Assembly: GCA_017544935.1 (NCBI GenBank)
Contig: JAFYDF010000094.1
Span: 1 to 53,562 of the forward strand
Length of the DNA stretch: 53,562 nt
Direction of reading: 5' to 3'
From: Clostridia bacterium
Lineage (GTDB): Bacteria > Bacillota > Clostridia > Christensenellales > Aristaeellaceae
Part shown: piece after piece, positions 36,977 through 44,956 of the stretch
Layout of the letters: every line of letters starts with the position of its first letter
Position numbering within the stretch: position 1 is the stretch's first letter
Made by a program: the position numbers and the translations under genes
Notes under the pieces: model-generated
The model's input: only the letters and a program-made list of their open reading frames with translations
Told to the model about the DNA's origin: nothing
Database searches by the model: none

Positions 36977-38374
36977 TTATACGGTTTTGCGGACTTTCTG
37001 ACCTTCTTTGGTGTCTTCTACAGTGTATCCCATTGCTTTAAGTTGATCGCGCAGGGCATCGCTCTTTTTCCAGTCGCGGTCTTTACGTGCTTGAACACGT
37101 TCAGCCGCGAGTGCTTCCACTTCTGCCGGCAGCCCGTCTTCTTTCTTCATTAGCAGACCAAGCACATCGCACAGGGACATAAGAGTATCCAGCGCTGCCT
37201 TGATTGCTTCCTTTGAACTGTCAGCACTAAGTGATACGTTGGCATCGCGTACGATCTCAAATAAGGCACCCATTGCGTCTGCGGTATTCAGGTCGTCATC
37301 CATTGCAGTATCGAAACGGTCAGCATAGCTTTCGATACGTTTTACGAAGGATTTTTCTTCATTGTTGAGAGGACGCTCCTGCGCATGCTGCAGCAGGAAT
37401 TCCATCTGGTCACGGGCCGTATACAACCGGGTCAGGGAAGCATGCGCCTGGGCGATCATCTCGCGGCTGAAATTAATGGGGCTGCGGTATTGGGCGGAAA
37501 GCATAAAAGCTCGTACGTCTTCGGGATCGTATTCCTTTAAAATATCGCGGACAGTGAAGAAGTTGCCAAGAGATTTGGACATCTTCTCATTATCGATATT
37601 GATGAAACCGTTGTGCATCCAGTAATGCACATATGGTTTGCCGGTAGCGCCTTCGCTTTGCGCGACTTCGTTTTCATGGTGCGGGAAGAGCAGGTCTTTT
37701 CCACCGCCGTGAATATCGAACGTTTCACCAAGATAAGTCATGCTCATGGCACTGCATTCGATATGCCAGCCGGGACGACCGGGCCCCCATGGACTGTCCC
37801 AAGCGGGTTCGCCGGGTTTCTGGGCTTTCCAGACGGCAAAATCAGCAGGATGCCTTTTATCACTGTCTACCTCTACACGTGCACCGGCCTCCAGATCTTC
37901 AAGGTTCTGTCCACTGAGAGCACCATAAGCCGGGAAGGCGGAAGTGTCAAAATAAACATCACCATTTACCTCATATGCCAAGCCTTTGTCAATCAGTTTT
38001 TGAACCAGAGTAATGATCTGGGGGATATGTTCAGTTGCACGGGGGTGTACAGTAGCTGGACGGATACCGAGTGCGGCGGCATCCTTATAATACTCTTTGA
38101 TAAATCGGTCTCCCAGTTCTTTTACAGTAATACCCTCGGCATTAGCGCGTTTGATCATTTTGTCATCTATGTCTGTGAAATTCTGCACGAAGGTCACCTT
38201 ATAGCCACGGTGCTCGAAATAACGTCTCAGCACATCAAATACGATGAATGGACGAGCATTACCGATGTGAAAATAATCATAAACCGTAGGGCCGCAGGCG
38301 TACATGCGTACTTCGCCTTCATGGATTGGTACGAATTCTTCCTTACGGCGGTTTTTGCTGTTATAGATCTGCAT
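36977..38374 (-). CDS. cysS: cysteinyl-tRNA synthetase
   Basis: 465 residues. Class I synthetase: zinc Cys in YACGPTVYDY, HIGN (YFHIGNARPF), WHIECSAMS, GGGKDLLFPHHENE with zinc ligands, and KMSKS (NEKMSKSLGNF). It charges tRNA-Cys. ATG 38374 has AGGAGG 8 bases upstream and lies 2 bases after the cysE stop. Expression is expected to follow the T-box upstream of cysE. Confidence 0.97.
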   Translation of the reverse strand: MQIYNSKNRRKEEFVPIHEGEVRMYACGPTVYDYFHIGNARPFIVFDVLRRYFEHRGYKVTFVQNFTDIDDKMIKRANAEGITVKELGDRFIKEYYKDAAALGIRPATVHPRATEHIPQIITLVQKLIDKGLAYEVNGDVYFDTSAFPAYGALSGQNLEDLEAGARVEVDSDKRHPADFAVWKAQKPGEPAWDSPWGPGRPGWHIECSAMSMTYLGETFDIHGGGKDLLFPHHENEVAQSEGATGKPYVHYWMHNGFINIDNEKMSKSLGNFFTVRDILKEYDPEDVRAFMLSAQYRSPINFSREMIAQAHASLTRLYTARDQMEFLLQHAQERPLNNEEKSFVKRIESYADRFDTAMDDDLNTADAMGALFEIVRDANVSLSADSSKEAIKAALDTLMSLCDVLGLLMKKEDGLPAEVEALAAERVQARKDRDWKKSDALRDQLKAMGYTVEDTKEGQKVRKTV

Positions 38375-38376
38375 TG

Positions 38377-39066
38377 TTATTCCTCCTTTTGATAATCTGA
38401 TGATTGCTGCGAACTGCATGTATCACAGCCAGTCTGACAGGCACATCTTTTAAGCCTGGTTTCAAGTTCGGTCAGCCTGTTATATAGCGATTCCATGCGC
38501 TCAAGCATGGGATCGGGAAGGTTATTGTGATCGAGCGTGGGACGCGAGCCATCCATACGGCGTACTATACGGCCAGGGTTTCCGACCACAGTACAGCCCT
38601 CGGGAACTGAACGGAGCACGATGGCACCTGCGCCAACCTTGACATTGCGGCCTAATGTAATGGGCCCCAGTACTTTGGCACCTGCGCCGATGATTACTCC
38701 GTCTCCAACTGTCGGATGTCGTTTTCCGTGATCTTTACCTGTACCGCCTAGCGTAGCGCCTTGATAAAGCGTTACATCATTGCCAATCTCGCTTGTCTCG
38801 CCGATAACGACACCAGCGCCATGGTCAATGAATACGCGGCGGCCAATTATGGCGCCGGGATGGATATCAATGCCTGTTCGGCGGCGACAGCGTTCAGATA
38901 CGAGACGTGCAAGGAGTGTATGACCACGGAGATAAAGCCAATGTGCCCGCCGGTGAGCACGAAGCGCTTTCAGCCCGGGATAACACAGCAGGACTTCCAG
39001 ACGGCTGCGCGCTGCCGGATCGCGGGCAAGAACTGTGGCAATGTCCTCACGAAGAATGGATGTCAT
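38377..39066 (-). CDS. cysE: serine O-acetyltransferase
   Basis: 229 residues from ATG 39066 (GGAGGAG 6 bases upstream). Left-handed parallel beta helix of hexapeptide repeats; [23 protein letters not shown] is cut here as GIDIHPGA and [11 protein letters not shown], followed by [31 protein letters not shown] and [11 protein letters not shown]. It makes O-acetylserine, precursor of cysteine. The Cys-rich tail ([10 protein letters not shown]) is unusual. Directly downstream of a T-box and upstream of cysS, so cysteine supply and tRNA charging are regulated together. Confidence 0.95.
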   Translation of the reverse strand: MTSILREDIATVLARDPAARSRLEVLLCYPGLKALRAHRRAHWLYLRGHTLLARLVSERCRRRTGIDIHPGAIIGRRVFIDHGAGVVIGETSEIGNDVTLYQGATLGGTGKDHGKRHPTVGDGVIIGAGAKVLGPITLGRNVKVGAGAIVLRSVPEGCTVVGNPGRIVRRMDGSRPTLDHNNLPDPMLERMESLYNRLTELETRLKRCACQTGCDTCSSQQSSDYQKEE

Positions 39067-39081
39067 CAGGCTCCTCCAAAT

Positions 39082-39310
39082 CAATAAAAAAACCGCCCCT
39101 GCGGGAGACGGCAATACCGCGGTTCCACTCCGCTTGAAAGAAAACTCTTTCCTCTCGGGTTGCCTTAACGCGGCAATTACGGTGCAGCCTACTTGGTTTC
39201 GGTGCACGGTTCACGGAGGCACTGCCCGCTTTGAAGAAGTACGCTTGCAGCCATGGACGTACTCTCTCTGCCATCAAAGAACTCGGACGATTTTTCCGAT
39301 CATTACCAGT
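39082..39310 (-). ncRNA. T-box riboswitch controlling cysE-cysS
   Basis: On minus the T-box core GTGGAACCGCGGTA (complement of about 39114-39127) sits just before a terminator: CCGTCTC pairs with GGGGCGG and runs into TTTTTTTA (complement of about 39086-39109). Upstream is a long stem I with CTTTGA / TCAAAG and the conserved distal GGCTGCAAGC. Uncharged tRNA should favour the antiterminator. The specifier is expected to be Cys (TGC); a TGC occurs on the 3' side of stem I, near 39217-39222, but a TCC is close by, so this is inferred from the genes. Confidence 0.9.
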
Positions 39311-39314
39311 AGGT

Positions 39315-39343
39315 ATTATATGAGAATAGACGCCTATTGTCAA
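39315..39343 (-). promoter_or_regulatory. promoter for the T-box cysteine operon
   Basis: On minus TTGACA (complement of 39338-39343), 17 bases, TATAAT (complement of 39315-39320): a consensus promoter. It lies immediately after the stop of the upstream minus-strand gene. Confidence 0.88.
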
Positions 39344-39350
39344 GATGAGC

Positions 39351-40427
39351 TCAGAAGGTCATGCGTGCTGTCAATGTCAGTATGGTAACGGTAGGTGTGT
39401 TGAAAAGACGCAGGGGGATGGCGTATGCATCAGAGACACCAAGCCCTGGACTTATATACTGTGTCACGCCCTGAACGGTTGAAAGACCAACCAGATGGCT
39501 GTCTTCAGGTAACCAGCCATTATGTGGCATTGCGGCGGAGCTCGGAGCTTTCAGCGCACCTATCCAGGGCAGCCTTACCTGACCGGCATTATAGTGACCA
39601 GCTAGAACAAGGGAAACACCTCGGAAGAAATCTCTTTCACCTTGGCCCCATTGCTGGAGCGTGCGAAGGGTTTCTGCCGTATATGGATGATGAGTCAGAA
39701 CGATGCGGATATCTCCATTCTTCATGCTGTTTAGGCTTTCTTCTGTCTCATCCAGAACAGACAGATGGTAATCAATGGCACGAAGCTGTGCCGCTTGCTC
39801 TGGAAGATACTGATCTGCGGAAGAAATGAGCTCGTTTTTGCGTGCACTATATGTTTCACGGGCAGCCACAGTATCCAGCCCGCATATGCTTTCGGGGACA
39901 AACCAGAGGACGCTTTTGCCAATGGTAATCGACTGAGGACGATCCAGCCAGATCGCTCCGTGGGCTTCGGCAGCGATGATATACTCAGCCTTGACTTCAT
40001 CAGAGCCATGCGCCGATGTCATGATTGGCAAAGGATCTTCATCCCCAGTAATAAAGTATACTGGGATTTTCGGAACAAACAGGTCTATGAGCTTTAGGAA
40101 TGAAGTATAATCGCCGCTTTTTGAACAAACATCGCCTGTGATACAGACAGCCTGGTAATTGTATTCTTTCAGCATGGTCGCAATCGTGTTCTGATTTGCA
40201 CCGAACTCATTCCCGTGCAGATCACTGATATGGAGAATGCGAAAACGTTCAAAGTCATCGGAAAGATTTGCTACAGTAACATTCTGCGTTTTGACCTGAA
40301 TACGACCATTGTTTATCATGTTCAGTGCTACTGCGATACCAATGACAAATAAAAGCAGCAGCGGATAAACCAGACACCCGGTATGATGCCTCTTTTTTTC
40401 AGCGAACAGATCAGGGCTTCTACGCAC
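39351..40427 (-). CDS. membrane-anchored metallophosphoesterase, altered active-site motifs
   Basis: 358 residues from GTG 40427 (AAGGAG 10 bases upstream). One N-terminal helix (about 19-38), then a calcineurin-like domain of the YkuE type: ILHISDLHGNEFG, CITGDV, VLTHHPYT. Two motifs deviate: the usual GNHD reads GDED (Asn to Asp, His to Glu) and the usual GHTHGGQ reads GHYNAGQ (second His to Asn). The C-terminus (YISPGLGVS, PLRLFNTPTV) is typical. Activity may be reduced or changed. Confidence 0.85.
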   Translation of the reverse strand: MRRSPDLFAEKKRHHTGCLVYPLLLLFVIGIAVALNMINNGRIQVKTQNVTVANLSDDFERFRILHISDLHGNEFGANQNTIATMLKEYNYQAVCITGDVCSKSGDYTSFLKLIDLFVPKIPVYFITGDEDPLPIMTSAHGSDEVKAEYIIAAEAHGAIWLDRPQSITIGKSVLWFVPESICGLDTVAARETYSARKNELISSADQYLPEQAAQLRAIDYHLSVLDETEESLNSMKNGDIRIVLTHHPYTAETLRTLQQWGQGERDFFRGVSLVLAGHYNAGQVRLPWIGALKAPSSAAMPHNGWLPEDSHLVGLSTVQGVTQYISPGLGVSDAYAIPLRLFNTPTVTILTLTARMTF

Positions 40428-40565
40428 GAAAAATCAGCTCCTTGTAGGAATGCAGAAATAATTATAAAAGATATACCTCTGAAAAACAAGCAATGTGATG
40501 TAAAAACAGCAGGAGCTAAAGTATATTTGGCGAAATTTTAAGTAATGCTGAAAAGGAGTAGTGCT

Positions 40566-41945
40566 ATGCCTAAAGCAAAACGAACGTATGTCTGCAGTGA
40601 ATGTGGATATGAAAGTGTACGTTGGTATGGAAAATGTCCCGGTTGTGATGCATGGAATACAATGGAAGAAGTGGTCGTGCAATCTACGCCGGAAGTTGCC
40701 GCAAAACCTGCTAAACAGCGCGGTGGAACAGGGGCTGTTACCCAGAAGATATATGAGATCGAAGCCGCTGAGCAAACACATTTGCCGACCGGAATCGGAG
40801 AGTTTGACCGTGTACTTGGCGGCGGAATCGTAGATGGTTCTCTGATGCTGGTGGGCGGCGAGCCGGGCGTTGGAAAAAGTACGCTGCTGCTTCAAGTGTG
40901 CGCGCAGGTCGCAAGACAGGGGAAACGTGTCATGTATGTCAGCGGCGAGGAAAGCGCTCGCCAGATCCGCTTGCGCGCAGACCGACTGGGTGTAGCAAAG
41001 GATGAGATCGATGTCCTGGCAGAAAACGCTGTGGATGCGATTGAGGAGAAGCTCAATGCGGTACAGCCGGATCTTGCGGTGATCGATTCTATTCAGACGA
41101 CGTATCGCCCGGACATGTCAAGCGCTCCTGGCAGCGTAAGTCAGGTCCGCGAGAGTGCGGCGGTACTAATGCGTTGGGCCAAGACTAACGGCTGTGCAGT
41201 AATCTTGGTCGGGCACGTGACGAAAGAAGGTGCGATCGCAGGTCCGCGTGTTCTGGAACATATGGTGGATGTCGTTCTCTATTTTGAGGGCGATTATCAA
41301 CATGAGTACCGGCTGCTTCGCGCTGTGAAGAACAGGTTTGGCTCTGTCAATGAACTGGGGATGTTCTCAATGACAGAAACAGGCATGCTCCCTGTAGAGA
41401 ACGCATCGGAAACTCTTATCTCCAATCGCACTGCAGGCGCAAGTGGCTCGGTCATCTTTTGCTGTATGGAAGGAAGCCGGCCTATGCTGGTCGATCTGCA
41501 GGCACTTGCATCGCATTCCTTTTATGCTGTTCCGCGCAGGACGGTCAACGGTGCAGATCAGGGGCGCGTGGCGTTGCTGCTTGCTGTACTGGAAAAACGT
41601 GCAGGTTTGCGCCTTTATGACCAGGATGTATATGTCAATGTCGCAGGAGGGCTTTCTCTTTCGGAGCCTGCTGTTGACTTGCCACTGTGCGTTGCGGTTG
41701 CTTCTTCTTTGCAGGAAGTTGCAGTGCCATCAGATTTTGCGATCATGGGAGAAGTTGGACTTACAGGCGAAGTCAGAGCAATCACACAAATGGAACGCAG
41801 GATTAGCGAATGTGTACGGCTAGGATTCAAAAAGATCATGTGCCCATATGATTCGGCTAAACACGTTAAGAATACGCTTGGAGCAGAACTGATTCCTGTG
41901 AAGACGCTTGCACAAGCGATCACATTGCTGGGTATTCGCAGATAA
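40566..41945 (+). CDS. radA: DNA repair protein RadA
   Basis: 459 residues. N-terminal zinc finger (Cys10, Cys13, Cys24, Cys27), a RecA-like ATPase with Walker A GEPGVGKST, the RadA-specific KNRFG motif, and a Lon-like C-terminal domain (AGGLSLSEPAVDLPLCVAVA). RadA is a branch-migrating motor in recombination. ATG 40566 has AAAAGGAG 7 bases upstream and is preferred over ATG 40545. Confidence 0.97.
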   Translation: MPKAKRTYVCSECGYESVRWYGKCPGCDAWNTMEEVVVQSTPEVAAKPAKQRGGTGAVTQKIYEIEAAEQTHLPTGIGEFDRVLGGGIVDGSLMLVGGEPGVGKSTLLLQVCAQVARQGKRVMYVSGEESARQIRLRADRLGVAKDEIDVLAENAVDAIEEKLNAVQPDLAVIDSIQTTYRPDMSSAPGSVSQVRESAAVLMRWAKTNGCAVILVGHVTKEGAIAGPRVLEHMVDVVLYFEGDYQHEYRLLRAVKNRFGSVNELGMFSMTETGMLPVENASETLISNRTAGASGSVIFCCMEGSRPMLVDLQALASHSFYAVPRRTVNGADQGRVALLLAVLEKRAGLRLYDQDVYVNVAGGLSLSEPAVDLPLCVAVASSLQEVAVPSDFAIMGEVGLTGEVRAITQMERRISECVRLGFKKIMCPYDSAKHVKNTLGAELIPVKTLAQAITLLGIRR

Positions 41946-41966
41946 TGGTATTGCAACAATCATTTT

Positions 41967-41984
41967 CCTACTATATATAGTAGG
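41967..41984. other. perfect 18-bp palindrome upstream of the peptide transporter
   Basis: CCTACTATATATAGTAGG reads the same on both strands. It lies 22 bases after radA and 49 bases before the transporter -35. It could be an operator, or a hairpin with no T-run. No second copy was noticed in the window. Confidence 0.6.
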
Positions 41985-42032
41985 CAGAACGTGCAAAGTT
42001 TTCATTGATTTGCACAAAAAACCATATTTGAT

Positions 42033-42060
42033 TTGACGAATGCTTTGTTTATGCTATAAT
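42033..42060 (+). promoter_or_regulatory. promoter for the peptide ABC transporter
   Basis: TTGACG at 42033-42038, 16 bases, TATAAT at 42055-42060 with an upstream TG (extended -10). Confidence 0.8.
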
Positions 42061-42106
42061 GCACTTGTTAAATCAGATTTTTATTTGGACAAAGGAGGAT
42101 ATTCCG

Positions 42107-43939
42107 ATGAAAAAGCTGCTTTCATTAGCTCTTGCACTGCTGATGGTCATCGGCCTTCTGCCCGCTATGGCTGAAGGAAATGTTTACACTTCACTGTATT
42201 CCAGTGAGATCACTACTCTGAATTATCTGACCACCACCGTGACGAACAATTTCTCCCTTGCGTGCAACCTGGTTGATACGCTGGTTGAGTATGACCGTTA
42301 TGGCCAGCTGCAGCCTTCTCTGGCTGAGAGCTGGGAGACCAGCACGGATGGCTTGACCTGGACCTTCAACATCCGTCAGGGTGTTAAGTGGGTTGATGCT
42401 CAGTGCAACGTGATCGATGAAGTGACTGCCAATGACTTTGTTGAGTCCGCTAAGTATATCCTGAATAAGGATAATGCTTCCAGTGGCGCTTCGATCCTTC
42501 GTTCATACATTTCCGGCGCAAAGGCGTTCTATGATCAGGAAACCGATGACTTTACCACAGTCGGTATCAAAGCATATGACGATTACACACTGGAGTACAC
42601 GCTGACCCAGCCCACTCCTTTCTTCCTTTCCATGCTGGACTACGTTTCCTTCATGCCTGTTTACGGCCCCTTCCTTGCTGAGAAAGGTGCAGACTTTGGC
42701 CTTGCAACCGGCAACGACACCATCCTTTATTGCGGTGCCTATGTCTTGAGCGAGTTTGCGCCTCAGGAGCGCCGTGTGCTGAGCAAGAATACCGAGTACT
42801 GGGATGCTGAAAATGTCTTCATTGATAAGCTTTCCTTTACCTATAACGCTGAAGCTTCCACCATTTCTCCTGAAATGTATCTGCGCGGCGAAGTTGACAG
42901 CGCTTCTATCAGCACGACGATCGCTAAGGAATGGCTGAACGATCCTGAAAAGGCTGACTTGATCCGTCCTTCCCGTCCGACCAGCTTCTACAGCTATTTC
43001 TATGCTTTCAACTATGATCCTCAATTCGGTGAGGAGTATGAGCCCGAAAACTGGAAGAAAGCTGTTGTTAATGAGAATTTCCGTAAGTCTCTCTACTATG
43101 GATTTGACCGCCTGTATGCCCGTGTGATCAATGATGGTGATGCTGCTGAAGAGCTGATGTTCAACAGCATTACTCCGAAGAACTTCGTGCATCTGAATGG
43201 TGTGGATTACAGCAATATGGGTGCTCTGGCTGAGATCAGCGCACTGGGCAACGGTACATACCAGCCTGAAAAGGCAATTGAGTATAAGGAAGCCGCCAAG
43301 AAGGAACTGGAAGAAGCTGGCGTCAAGCTGCCCGTCGTGATCCTGTTGCCTTATGGCTCTGGTGATGCCTGGGCTGATGAAAGCCAGGCTATAGAATCTC
43401 AGCTTGAAGGATTACTCGGTACTGACTATATCGACATCGTTGTTGAGCACAGCATGGCCAACAGCTTCGTATCTGATGTACGTAAAGCCGGTAACTACGC
43501 CATCTGCAAGACTAACTGGGGCCCTGACTATGATGATCCTCAGACATTTACTGAGCCCTTCTCTGACGGTTCTTTTGCGAGCGCTAATAAGTATCAGTTC
43601 GCTTATAAGAACGAGGGTATGGATGAAGTAATGGCTCCCTATTATCAGCTCGTAATCAAAGCCATGGAAATCTATGATGACATGGAAGCCCGTTATCTTG
43701 CTTTCGCTGAGGCTGAAGCTTACCTGATTGAGCATGCGATCCTTATCCCGTTCGGATTTACCACTGGTGGTTATACCGCTAGCCGTATTGATCCTTTCAC
43801 GGTACCGTTCACTGCTTGCGGCATGTCCAAGGAACGCTATAAGGGCGTGGTACTTCTTGATGCTCCTATGAGCACTGACCAGTACTATGATGCACTGGAT
43901 CAGTGGGAGAGCGAAGTCGCCGCACTGGCCCAGAACTGA
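42107..43939 (+). CDS. peptide ABC transporter substrate-binding protein (family 5)
   Basis: 610 residues from ATG 42107 (AAAGGAGG 8 bases upstream). Signal peptide MKKLLSLALALLMVIGLLPA with an AMA-E site but no lipobox Cys. The mature protein is an OppA/DppA type: TLNYLTTTV, LVEYDRYGQLQPSLAESWET, GLTWTFNIRQGVKWVD, FRKSLYYGFDR, and CKTNWGPDYDDPQTFTEPF. It should bind peptides or related solutes outside. Two permease genes follow after a hairpin. How it stays at the membrane without a lipid anchor is unclear. Confidence 0.93.
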   Translation: MKKLLSLALALLMVIGLLPAMAEGNVYTSLYSSEITTLNYLTTTVTNNFSLACNLVDTLVEYDRYGQLQPSLAESWETSTDGLTWTFNIRQGVKWVDAQCNVIDEVTANDFVESAKYILNKDNASSGASILRSYISGAKAFYDQETDDFTTVGIKAYDDYTLEYTLTQPTPFFLSMLDYVSFMPVYGPFLAEKGADFGLATGNDTILYCGAYVLSEFAPQERRVLSKNTEYWDAENVFIDKLSFTYNAEASTISPEMYLRGEVDSASISTTIAKEWLNDPEKADLIRPSRPTSFYSYFYAFNYDPQFGEEYEPENWKKAVVNENFRKSLYYGFDRLYARVINDGDAAEELMFNSITPKNFVHLNGVDYSNMGALAEISALGNGTYQPEKAIEYKEAAKKELEEAGVKLPVVILLPYGSGDAWADESQAIESQLEGLLGTDYIDIVVEHSMANSFVSDVRKAGNYAICKTNWGPDYDDPQTFTEPFSDGSFASANKYQFAYKNEGMDEVMAPYYQLVIKAMEIYDDMEARYLAFAEAEAYLIEHAILIPFGFTTGGYTASRIDPFTVPFTACGMSKERYKGVVLLDAPMSTDQYYDALDQWESEVAALAQN

Positions 43940-43957
43940 CAATGTTTCATTGATGCG

Positions 43958-43984
43958 CGGCAGGGGGCGTTCGTCCCCCTGCCG
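43958..43984 (+). other. hairpin between binding protein and permeases
   Basis: CGGCAGGGGG / CCCCCTGCCG, 10 bp around a 7-base loop, with no T-run. Placed 18 bases after the binding-protein stop, as often seen where the binding protein must be made in excess of the permeases by 3'-end protection or partial termination. Confidence 0.65.
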
Positions 43985-44014
43985 TTCCTGCGCTTTATTT
44001 GAGGAGTACGCTTT

Positions 44015-44956
44015 TTGATAAAATATGTGGGGAAAAGGCTGCTTTCTGCAGTCGTTACACTTGCTGTTATCCTGACGATTGTTTTTATTCTTCTTCGGCA
44101 GATGCCGATTGAAGGATATCTTGACAATATCGATAAAATGGATGACGCGATGATTGCCGCCAAGCTGGCACAGCTGGGCCTTGATCAGCCTATGCATATC
44201 CAGCTTTTGCGGTTTTTTAATTCGCTTCTCCACGGCGATTTGGGCGTGTCTTCCCGTTACCGCGCTGGTGCTCCAATCATTGATATCATCTCACAGAAAG
44301 CGCCTCTGTCTATTGAATTGGGTGTTATGGCAATGGGCGTTGCCATGCTTCTTGGACTTCCTCTTGGAATGGCTATGGCACGTTCAAAAGGTAAATTTTG
44401 GGATAAGTTTGGTACTGTATTCATAGTTCTGATCAATGCTGTTCCTGCTGCTGTGTATTACATTTATCTGCAGTCGTATGGAACAAGGGCGCTACAAATC
44501 GGAATGCTGTTTGATCGCACAAATTGGAAAACATGGATTTTGCCTGTGTTCAGTATGTCTCTTGGTAATATAGCTTATTATGCTATGTGGCTGCGCAGGT
44601 ATATGGTGGATGAGAGTAATAAGGATTATGTAAAGCTTGCAAGAGCTAAAGGTATGACATCGTGGAAAATTACTGTAAAGCATATTTTCCGCAATGCATT
44701 TGTTCCGATGATTCAGTATATACCGACATCCCTGATGTTTACAATCTGCGGCTCAATATATATTGAATCATTGTATTCTGTTCCTGGCATGGGTGGTCTT
44801 CTTGTGGACGTAATTGGACGTCAGGACAATCCCATGGTCCAAGCGCTTGTCATGATATTCAGCAGTGTCGGCATTATCGGACTTCTGCTCGGAGATCTTC
44901 TGATGGCACTGATAGATCCGCGCATCACCTTTACAAAGAAGGAGGATGCACGCTGA
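44015..44956 (+). CDS. peptide ABC transporter permease, DppB/OppB type
   Basis: 313 residues, starting at TTG 44015 with GAGGAG 8 bases upstream. N-terminal helix, a periplasmic-side segment (LGLDQPMHIQLLRFFNSLLH, GDLGVSSRYR), and five further helices. The EAA loop reads RAKGMTSWKITVKHIFRNAF, which contacts the ATPase. The stop overlaps the next start as TGATG. Pairs with the DppC-type permease that follows. Confidence 0.94.
   Translation: MIKYVGKRLLSAVVTLAVILTIVFILLRQMPIEGYLDNIDKMDDAMIAAKLAQLGLDQPMHIQLLRFFNSLLHGDLGVSSRYRAGAPIIDIISQKAPLSIELGVMAMGVAMLLGLPLGMAMARSKGKFWDKFGTVFIVLINAVPAAVYYIYLQSYGTRALQIGMLFDRTNWKTWILPVFSMSLGNIAYYAMWLRRYMVDESNKDYVKLARAKGMTSWKITVKHIFRNAFVPMIQYIPTSLMFTICGSIYIESLYSVPGMGGLLVDVIGRQDNPMVQALVMIFSSVGIIGLLLGDLLMALIDPRITFTKKEDAR

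Noticed and set aside
36960..36980. ATAACGCGTTAT palindrome at the cysS stop as an operator
   Set aside because: Short, overlaps the stop region and lies at no promoter; likely chance.
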